Below are positions 24,721 to 34,500 of a DNA stretch of 64,000 nucleotides, in pieces. Position 1 is the first letter of the stretch; each line of letters begins with the position of its first letter. The notes under the pieces were generated by a model that was not told the origin of the DNA, did no database searches, and was given only the letters and a program-made list of their open reading frames with translations. The position numbers were made by a program, and so were the translations under genes. Source of the stretch: Ophioderma brevispina (taxonomy: Eukaryota > Echinodermata > Ophiuroidea > Amphilepidida > Ophiodermatidae). The stretch covers positions 62,001-126,000 of the forward strand of contig JAMKCH010051647.1 in assembly GCA_023653785.1 (NCBI GenBank). Direction: 5' to 3'.

Positions 24721-25085
24721 GCGTAACCAGCGCCACAGAGAATTTCGTACAGTTCCCGAAAAATTTTGCAATTTTAAACAATTTTGTATTAAAAGGTGCC
24801 AAAGTTTGCACATGTGTGTATTTGGGACTGGACTGTTATGTTCTCACTGAATGACCCCCGTTTTAGGGGCTTTTCACCCCATAACCTTCTCTTTTGGAAT
24901 CAAATTTTCAACTGCTAGCTGTACTTCAAAGGTGGAACCTCACTCCCGACCCGTGGACATTCTTATGGAGGGGGAGTGGTCTGTAGACATGACTCTAGTC
25001 CTCGCGTGACGTCACACACACAACCCCACACATACACTCACGTGTACTCGCGCTATTCACCACTAATTACACGCAATCAGAATCA
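24717..25085. other. Intergenic; one CAGTGGCG-type terminus, no gene
   Basis: CAGTGGCGTAACCAGCGCCAC at 24717 resembles a hAT-like MITE end, but no convincing partner end was found. The rest, up to the collagen stop codon, is non-coding and presumably includes its 3' UTR. No canonical AATAAA was seen close by on the minus strand. Confidence 0.4.
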
Positions 25086-25091
25086 TTAAGG

Positions 25092-25570
25092 TCACTTTGT
25101 GCATACAACACACGAAACTTCTGCATCATTAATATATGACTGACAAAATGCATTGCTAGCAGTACATTTCATCTCCACCGGGTAAAATAGTACACCGTTT
25201 TCGTTCAAGGTTCCATTAACTACTGACTCGGGGTTCAGATCAAGACAAACGAACTCGGTGCTTTGATATCTCGCCCTGTTCGCCACGAGGTAACCATGGT
25301 ATTCCCTGGTCCATCCTGTTAGGCAAGTCACCCTTGCCGGAATCATCAACAAGCTACTGCGATTATTAGCTTGGCAAACGACGCAGGGTGCATCATGGTC
25401 ATGCATAGAGGACAGCGGTGGGAAGTCTATAGTCTGGTATTCAGCTGAGTAGATAGTCGCCCTTTGATCTTGTGAACCTTCTGTAAAAGTATTATATTCT
25501 GGTGTTTCTGGGAGACAGAGATAGTTAGTTCCACTTCCCTCGTTACTGTACCACTTTCCACCAGCAAAAC
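25092..25570 (-). CDS. Collagen-like gene, exon 4 (C4-like domain, stop)
   Basis: Acceptor TTATTATTATAG precedes 25570. The frame is open for 159 codons to TGA at 25092, ending [13 protein letters not shown]. It holds most of the conserved Cys residues (YLCLP, PCVVCQ, VTCLTGW, FVCLD, MKCTAS, AFCQS, SCVVC) and the WTREYHGYL motif. No frame breaks were seen, which argues that the gene is intact. Confidence 0.9.
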
Positions 25571-28500
25571 CTATAATAATAAAATAATAATATTAATAAT
25601 ATAGTATATAGTAGAGGTGGGCTATAAAGGGTCACAGTTTCAGACTATTTCCAACACCGGATACATTGATGACTTTAAAAAAAATGAAAAAAAATCGGGA
25701 TTTTTGAAATTTCAAACAATCAGGTCAGGTCTGGTTTCTTTTAAGGGCCTGCTACATGTATCCTGGTAGCCAGTACAACCTGTCACAGGACCAAGTTGTC
25801 GGCGGCTTAAATCCGTCACCCCATCGGTTTAATTAGTAAAGCCGATGAGGAGGGTAGCTGGGTTACCCTGGTAGAACTAAAAAGAGCGTCGGCTCTGGGG
25901 AGCTAATCGCGGTCATCCAGCACTGTTGACATCGTGCTGCCTGATAAGCGTGGTTGCCCACAGTCTAGAGTGGTGTCAATTTTATTGGTTTTTGTGGAGG
26001 AGGTAGTGAGACTGATGTGGTTATGCCCCGCAAAGCGGTAGAGCGAGTGAAGAGAAGGAGCGTTTTTATGATGAGATGGCGAGTGAATGGGATTTGCAAA
26101 GTGTAGGCGAATTGGTCCGGGTGTGGGTGATATCAATGTGTATGTGGGAAAAAGGACCTACAGTTTTTGAAGGTGTGCATGGAGGGAACGGGTTTGAGGA
26201 GAGAAATCTGGAAAGAAGGATGTTGTTGAAGTTTTGTGATGAAAAGGAGTTGTGTGTAGCCAATACATGGTTTAGAAAAGAGGACAAACGGAAAGTAACG
26301 TTTAGCTAAGGGGGAAATGAGACAGAGATTGATTTTGTGTTAGGGAAGAAGAGAAAATTTCTGAAGGATTAAGGCAATTCCGGGAGAGTTACAGCACAGG
26401 TTGGATACTGTGGATGTGGTAAAGAGGAAGGCGAAAAAATGGTGAGCTGAAAGGAGAAGAGACAAGAAAGAATTTTGAGACAAGTGCGAAAATCAGGCTG
26501 CCGGGCGGCCCCGACGAAACATCCAAAATGGGTGCTATTTTTGAGACAAGAATTCGGTAGCTTGGGACTAATGCGTCAGGTTTGTGGGGTGCTTTAACCC
26601 TAAAAGGCCGGGGGGGGGGGGGCGGAATCCGCCCCCCCTCGACATTTTTTGTCGTATCTCACCTGTTTGTTATTTTTTCACGCCGAAACTGCATGACTTT
26701 TTTCTTTGAAGCCTTGCGCTCGATTTAAGACCATTTTGAACAAAATCGGACCTACAGTTATGACGCGGCGTTGTGTAATCGCGCACTGCGTGCGAAGAAA
26801 AGCTATTTCCCATTGAAATTACACGGAACAGCAGGAAAGCCAGATTTTTGTGCTAAGGATACAGTTACAGTATGTTTTATCTTATTTATTTGATTTATTT
26901 GTAGTAAGAGCATGTGTGTGCATAGTTTGACACACATCATGGCCAAAAATCCAACTTTTGCTTGAAAAAATGGCGAAAAATCATGAATTTTGCGAATTTT
27001 TGAGATTTTTCGCATTTTTGGATGACGTCATGTTTGACGTTACTGTGACGTCATACAAGGTATGTTTGTACTTTTTTGGTATCAATGGATTCGGGAGGGT
27101 CATAGCTATCCATTGGTACCACATATATGATAGTTCATCAATCCGTTTTTTTTACAGATACTAGGAGGGCGGAATCCGCCCCCCCCCCCGGCGGTGAGAT
27201 GGGTCCAAAAAGCCCGGCTCTTTTAGGGTTAAAGGGGCGTTACAGGCATGTGATGAAGTTTGTTGGGATAAAGAAAGGTATAGGAGAAACAGAAGATACG
27301 GTGTGGTGGAATGAAGAGGTGAAAGAGGCGATAGCGAGAAGAAGGATTCGTATAAGGAGATGATAATAGTATGGAAGAAAATAAGGTGAGGTATAAGAGG
27401 TATAGAAGAAGCGAGCAAAGAAAGTATTTGCGAGGGCTATTATATGAAGGAGGAGGCTGAGAAGGGGCTGAAAAGAATGGAAGAGAGATCTTGAAGGGAG
27501 AAGATGTATGAGAGGAAGTGATGGAAAGTTGAATTTCAGCGAGGGAGGTAGAGGTAGATTTGGAAAGAGCATATGGAGAGAATCATGGATGAAGAGAATG
27601 AGTGGGATCAGATGGTGGAAGCTGATGTGATGGAAGGGCCAGTTGAGAGGGTCAGTCGGGAAGGAATGGTGGAGGCCATGTTAAAATGAAAGCAGGAAAG
27701 GCTGCTGGACCTTCGGAAGTGAGTATTGATATGATTATTGCGAGTGGAGAGATATGGATTGGTGTGATGACGGAGTTGTGTCAGAGAGGAATGCCAGAGG
27801 AGTGAGCGGTGAGTGTGGTGGTTCCAATGGGTTGCGGTGCAAGTAGGCGTATGAAGTTATTGGAAAATGCAATGGAAATTTTGGAGAGAGTCCTAGAGAA
27901 TAGAATTCGGAGAATAGTGAAAGTGGATGAGATGCAATTTGGTTTCACGAGGCTGCAAGAGGAATATCGAGCGAAAGTTTCTGTTTTGTGGATTTGGAGA
28001 AACTGTATATGTTTTTTTGTAGATTTGGAGAAACATTGATAGAGTCCCAAGGAAAGTGATGGAGTGATCGATGAGGAAGAGAGGTATAACATAGGCAATG
28101 GTTATGACGATGATAAGTTTGTATGAAGACGCAAAGACAAGAGTTAGAGTGGGGGTGTGGGTTGTTTGAGGAGTTTGAGGTGAAGGTGGGTGTGTATCAA
28201 GGTTCTACTTTCGCCGTTGATATTGCAATTGTGATTGATGTGGTTACGGAGAGTGCAAGAGAAGGTTTGATGAGAGAGATGTTGTATGCTGATGATTTGG
28301 TTTTGATGAGTGAGACAATGGAGGGACTGAAGAAAAAGTTTTGGAAATAGAAGAAGGCTTTTGAGAGTAAGGGTCTGAAGGAATCTTTCGGGTGCAGCAA
28401 GTAAATTGAACGGAGATCTCTCTTTGAATACTCATGTTTTGTTCTTTCTGTCTTTTTTTTCAGTTGAGAAAAATAACCTTTAAGAATTCTACAGACTTAT

Positions 28501-31500
28501 CTTTGATTTTAAAGCTACTGCTGGAAATGTCCAATATTTTGACTCTTTCGGGTGGATCACTGATAATATATTTAACTGTATTTTTGTTAGAACCAATCTA
28601 CGGTGAATGAATGAATGATTCCTCAAACTAGATTGATTCTCACAAAAATACCCAAGTTAACACTTAACTGCATAAGGGGGGGGGGGGTCATGAGGTCATT
28701 TTTTTCGGCCCGAATATTTTAGCGCTGCAATATCTCTTAGTTGCGCTTGACTTGACGCGAAAAAATCAAATCCATTGCGGCGTTTCCACGTAAGTCCGCA
28801 TGTGTCCCTAGGACCCCCCCCCCATGCACTAACGGGAGTGCCCATTGTTATGATGTCTCGTGGACGACAAAGGTCAGAAATACCTTTTCAAACACAAATA
28901 AATGAGCCTTGTGCACCAATGATCTAAATTTTATAATATAACACAGATTTAATGAATAATCAGATTGGTTCAAGAATTTGGTATGTCCAAAAACAATATT
29001 ATCTATAGTAGATTCAACCCATCGTGTCACCAGAGGAAAAGTTTTGGACAGCGTCGATTAGTTGGGAGAGGAGACACAAAAAGAAAATATGTGGCCCGAT
29101 TTACTTGTTTTAGAACTAACAAAGATAATCTGGCTTTTCATGTTGAGTTGTTGACATCATTTTTACAAAGATAGTGCAAAGACTTTTGTGATCGCTCAAA
29201 AGTCAGTAACATTCAATAAATGCAATTCGAACAGAAATATGCTGTAAAATAGTGCAAATGTTTTGAGCGCATTAAATGCCGAAAATGCGTTCCATATTAA
29301 CGTGGAATTTTAATTTCCACTTACTGCACATGCCCCTCATTCAATGCCCATACCTTCGGAAAAGTACTAGAGGTGACACGATGGGTTGAATCTACTATAA
29401 CAATTCAAAGTCACACTTATCAATACTAATCTTACTCAAGGTTCATTTATGTCTCCAACTAAAAGTAGCGTTGCAGTTCAACGATGATATGTCCTCACAG
29501 CGAAGACTCCAAAATGACAGCGCATAAGTTCACATAAATATCCATGGTATATTCCATGCGAATCTTCTCAGTAACTTTTGTCCAGCAGTTTAAGACGACA
29601 GGGTTTTTCCTCGACGGCTCTAATAGTTTGCAATACAATCCAGGTATTCCACCACCATCAGTCTGCCGCTAATGTCCTCATTTAGGACCACAAACTCGAA
29701 TCACCGTTTGATTCCAAAACTAAAGCTCTTTTGGCTTAAAAGACGACAGCAAACAGTTCAGCTTTCAAGCTCCGGCGGTCTCCAAAGTAGTATAAATCCT
29801 GGCACTATATTAAGCATAAATCTACCATTATAGCTCCTGGTTACAACTGCTGGCCCTGAGTCTTTTCAATAAGCAGTATTACAGCATTTCTTTACACTAA
29901 AAGTTAGTACTTTTTAAATATATTTAAAAAAAAAAAAAAAAAAAAAAAAAACATAATCTTGCACTGACCAATTGGATTTCACATAAATTACATCATCTGC
30001 ATTGCATCACCTAACATTTATAACATGATGGGGAATCCCCATATTATGCAATCTGTCAATCTGTTTTGATCTCAAAGCATAAACAAGTTGACTCAGTTCT
30101 GAATTTACATCTTGGGGAATTCCCATTCACTTCTCTTGCACAATCTATCTATATAGTAAATAACACCTGGTCTGCCAGGTCTGATCTCAATATAGCACAA
30201 GGGGATTTCCATAATAAACAAAGCGCTTTTTCCCATGAGAAACCGTTTTCTAAAATGAAATTTAAAATCCAATTAATATTTTTAATCACAAAATGGAGGT
30301 CAATATAACAGCATGACAAAAATGAAAATCAAAATAATAGAGTAACTGTGATTCTAATTTATTATGCATGCACCCTATGACATAATTTAAGAAAATTCTA
30401 TGGAAGTATGGTAGGCCACTAGTGCCATGATATTCTTTATTTATAACGGTTCCCTATAGAAACCTATGGTAAATTTCACGTTATAAAAGGAATATCCATG
30501 ACAAATACAAAATGGCCAGAGGTATTTACATTTGGGCTTAATATAGGTAATATAACTCATGCTTGGCCAAATAAAGCAATCATCGGAAATCTAAGCGAAT
30601 CAACACAGCAAAAAATGCAGAAACTAATTTGCGTCTTTTTTGTTCATTTTGGTGCGTTTTTGAAATCAATATTTCGCCCCCAATTTTCCAACTTAACAAT
30701 ATTTTTTTTGTTTCTTAAATGTGTCCAACCATGTGGTGAATTTCATCCAAAAATCTTTTGGGAAAGTAGCTATTTTTAGAATGGGTCCCATGATCCTCCC
30801 CCCATGCACTAACGGGAGTGCAGACCCCTTATGCAGTTAAGTGTTAAAGATATTATGACTACTAATTGGTATCTTTCTTAATACAAATCAGAATAGCAGT
30901 AATTAATTAGGAATATTTAATGCCAACACAAATCGCACATTTGGCATTTTTATTGAAACAAAAGTCTAATATTTAAACAAGAAGGCCACTAATGTCAACT
31001 ATCCGTCAGCTTAAATACACGATACAGCTGAATATGATCTAATCCATCCCATTATAAAACCAAAAACTAACCTGCATATAACAGAGTTGCATTTGATGGA
31101 CACACACTTCTACCCCATCGAACATATATCGCACCATTCTCTTCGGCACTATCGATTGCGTCCAAGCCAGGGAGTCCTGCAGGTCCAGCGGGACCCACTG
31201 GACCGGCAGGACCAGCTACACCCGCTGGGCCTGCTACACCCGTTGGGCCCACTACACCCGCTGGACCAGCTATACCCGCTGGGCCCGTTGGACCTGCTGG
31301 GCCCGCTGGACCTGCTGGACCCGCTGGACCTGCTGGACCCGCTGGACCTGCTGGACCCGCTTGACCTGCTGGACCCGCTTGACCTGCTGGACCTACTGGA
31401 CCCGCTGGACCTGCTGGACCCACTTGACCTGCTGGACCTACTGGACCCGCTGGACCTGCTGGACCCGCTAGACCTGCTGGAACACCGCACCCGCTGGACC

Positions 31501-34500
31501 CACCGCACCCGCTGGGCTAGCCACACCGCCTGATGAGCCTGTATTAGAAAATTAGAACAGAAATGCAAAATAAGTAATTCTTCCTCAGTAGATTTTAAAG
31601 ATACATGGTCCGATTGATAATAGCCTCGTCCCCATGCAGGGACCCCAGATTTTACCGGAAGTTGTCAAAATATTGGTATCAGAGGAAAGCTACTATTTTT
31701 CTCATTTACCCTGTGAAATCCTATGGCTAGAGGATGTTTGGTTTGGATGTTATGAACGACCAATATTAATTTTACACAGTACTCTATGGGGATTACAAAA
31801 TCACGTTTTTTAGCTCTCACTTCAAAACGGGTTGAAATATCGGCGCGAAACTTTACAAATGGGGTATTCGGGTGAAGGCCATTCTATCAAGTTGAAAAAC
31901 TTATAGACTTAAATCGCGTCATCCCCCTTTCACATGAATTCCACATTGCATTATTTTTCTCAAGCGGCGCTCCCAGCTCCCTCACTTTCTACCCCCTGTG
32001 CTTTGCGCGAAAGCCTTTCAATACTGCATTCGGTTTTTAAGACAATTTGTGCAAACCTTATACAAAACCTATATTACCAGTTAGTTAATAACAATGAGAT
32101 ATATTGTAACAGTTAAAGGGGCATTTCGTGATCTTAAAGTGACACAGGGTCTGATTTTGAAAAGACTGTGCCCTGTAATTTTTTCAAAAGCAATATTTAT
32201 TGAATAAGCTTAGTTGTAATGCTTTTACATGTGTTAAATCTTACCTGAAATGATTACGTCCAAATTAACAGCTTTAACGGAATGATTTGGTAATAAACCC
32301 ACTCCGGAGTTGTTTATTCTGTACACCTTAGTTCACAGTGTTAAGCCACAAGAAAGTACATATCGGAGTTGATTCCCTTTGTATCGTCACCTTTGTGGTT
32401 ATATATAGGGTGTATCAAAATGTAAGTGAACAGTTGGAAAAATATATGTATCTAATTAAAAAATATGCGATTTTTCAATCAGCTCCCCATACCTCAATTT
32501 CAAGGTCAGATAATTTAGATTTATCGCTGAAAATGCAGAGTGCGTGAGACTAAATTAGAACGCCCGCGCAAATCGTCAGATCAGTACGTAGTACATTATT
32601 TTCTTTGTCAAAATATATCATTAATAGGCAAGGAAACTTCTTATATCACCTTGATCGAAATTATTATGTTATCTATAGTTATTTTTATTTTTTTAAATCA
32701 GCTTTTGGATAGCTGAGATATTTGATGTTTGCAGTGAAATAAAATTCAGACCACAACCGCGAGCTTTCCATGTAAATATCAATACGAAATGGCCAAATGT
32801 GTGATGGCACCTCAGAAATCGGCATGTTATAGTTTTGCGTTCACCATACAAACGGCATTTCGACATTAGCTGTCGTCGAAAATGGTTTCCATCTGCCACT
32901 TTGAACTGTATAACACGTTTAGATCTACAAATTCACCCCTGATGATAAGAAGAAATCTATTGAAACTCCAATACTATAACGAACGTCGACTTGATTTTTG
33001 CCCGTGGCTCAAAAACCGTCCTCCTGACTGAGCGTCTAAGGCGAGGGTCAACTGAGAGCAGCTCAACTTGATTAAAGGAAATATGTCAAGATTTTTGTCA
33101 AGCTCAGTTTGACTTACATTCATAAAATATATGTACATACATCACGAATTCCCGAAAAAATAATACAATTTGATGTAAAATTAACAAAATAGAGGCATTT
33201 TAATTTTTGCTTTTTTGACATACGAAGAAACGGGCGGATTTTTCGCCACGGCTTCATTGATCAAAAGCGCCCAATTTTGCTCTCCTCGTGACGTCAAAGT
33301 GATGACCAAACATCGTGTTGACTCGAATTGTTATTGCTGACACTGTAATATTGATGGATTAATGAAAGTAATAATAAAATTAGAAAAAAAGTTACAGAAT
33401 GACATATTTTGTTTCATTTCGTTGTGTTTAATTATTATTGAAGTGGCAACACTGCGATATGATGGTCACAACGACGTAAATTATGGATGGTCATCACTTT
33501 GACGTCACCATTTGCCTGCGATGTGGATTTGTCGGAATCGTTTTCGAGTAAGCTATTGGGTGGGAAATTAAAAGGGCAAAATACTCAACAAATGTGGACA
33601 ATTTTCAACTTATTTTGATTTATATGTAATCTACGTTACTTAAGCTTTCCATCCATACCAAATTTTCCAAATATTCAGAATCATGACATATTTCCTTTAA
33701 GCCCACTTGAAAAAAAATAACGAAAACATTGCATGATATAAAGTGATATACCTCTGAGTAAGCGATCAAAAGATAACTTTATGACTTTGCATTTATGAAC
33801 CTTTAAGCTTTTCTTACCGTGTCTCTGATTGGCTGATTTCACATTACCATATGAATAACCAATCAATGGGCCGGCAGTGCCCAGGGAGTTGAAAGCCCAT
33901 GATATAATACTTGCAGTCGCGGTGAGCGATTTCTGCTCGTGAGCATGCGTATAACACTTGATCTTGGGTCAAAATCCGGTGTTGCGCACGCCAATCGCTC
34001 GCTGCGACTGGAAGTATATCATGGATTTAAGGCAATTGAATCCAGGTTACTGGGCTGAACTGAAATTTAGGGTAATTACCTCTGTATGTGAATATGAGCA
34101 CAAATGCCGCAATTGATAGCCCCAAGGATATCAGTGAAAGAGCAAACATTGCGCTAATGCAGCAGATCATTCCACGAGAGCGCGCTCCCTTCCGATGGTC
34201 TGTTTGAATCGAGTAGGTTGGATGGTCTTGACCTTGTTCTTCGTCTTTTCCTTGGTCTTCAGAGTAGGTTGGATGGTCTTGACCTTGTTCTTTGTCCTTG
34301 CATTGGTCTTCACCTTGGTCTTTACCTTGATCTTCATCTATTATTGGTGGAAAAAAAGCATATAAATAATTATTATGTTGATTGTTCAGAATTTTAAATC
34401 GCGTAGTCACTTTGTAGACCATTCCACACAATTTTAAGAAGAGTTAAGAAGGAGATAAATATTTATTATAACTTTGCAAATTCGGTTTAGACTTGTTTCA

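Larger units (their letters stand above)
28661..30843. mobile_element. TTAA-family inverted-repeat element, copy 2 (with internal insertions)
   Basis: TTAA (28657-28660) then CACTTAACTGCATAAGGGG; the right end is CCCCTTATGCAGTTAAGTG then TTAA (30844-30847). It shares CATGCACTAACGGGAGTGC (28825 and 30803), the TCCCTAGGACCC word and the interior GAGTAACTGTGATTCT with the shorter copy 38746-39509. Against that copy, about 28850-30310 is extra sequence containing at least one more element (29004-29399) and an A26 tract. Confidence 0.8.

Noticed and set aside
24717..25000. Complete hAT-like MITE starting CAGTGGCGTAACC
   Set aside because: No convincing reverse-complement end was found downstream.
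27161..27572. Two long minus-strand frames over the LINE
   Set aside because: They are antisense shadows of the purine-rich LINE coding strand (Ser/Leu/Pro rich). The plus strand carries the RT motifs.
31087..31533. 148-residue plus-strand frame rich in Leu-Asp-Pro
   Set aside because: It is the antisense of the Gly-X-Y coding repeat. The minus strand has splice sites, family motifs and the C4-like continuation.
31149..31568. 139-residue minus-strand frame rich in Ser-Arg-Ser-Gly
   Set aside because: It is an out-of-register reading of the same collagen repeat. The Gly-X-Y frame is the one that connects to the conserved C-terminal domain.
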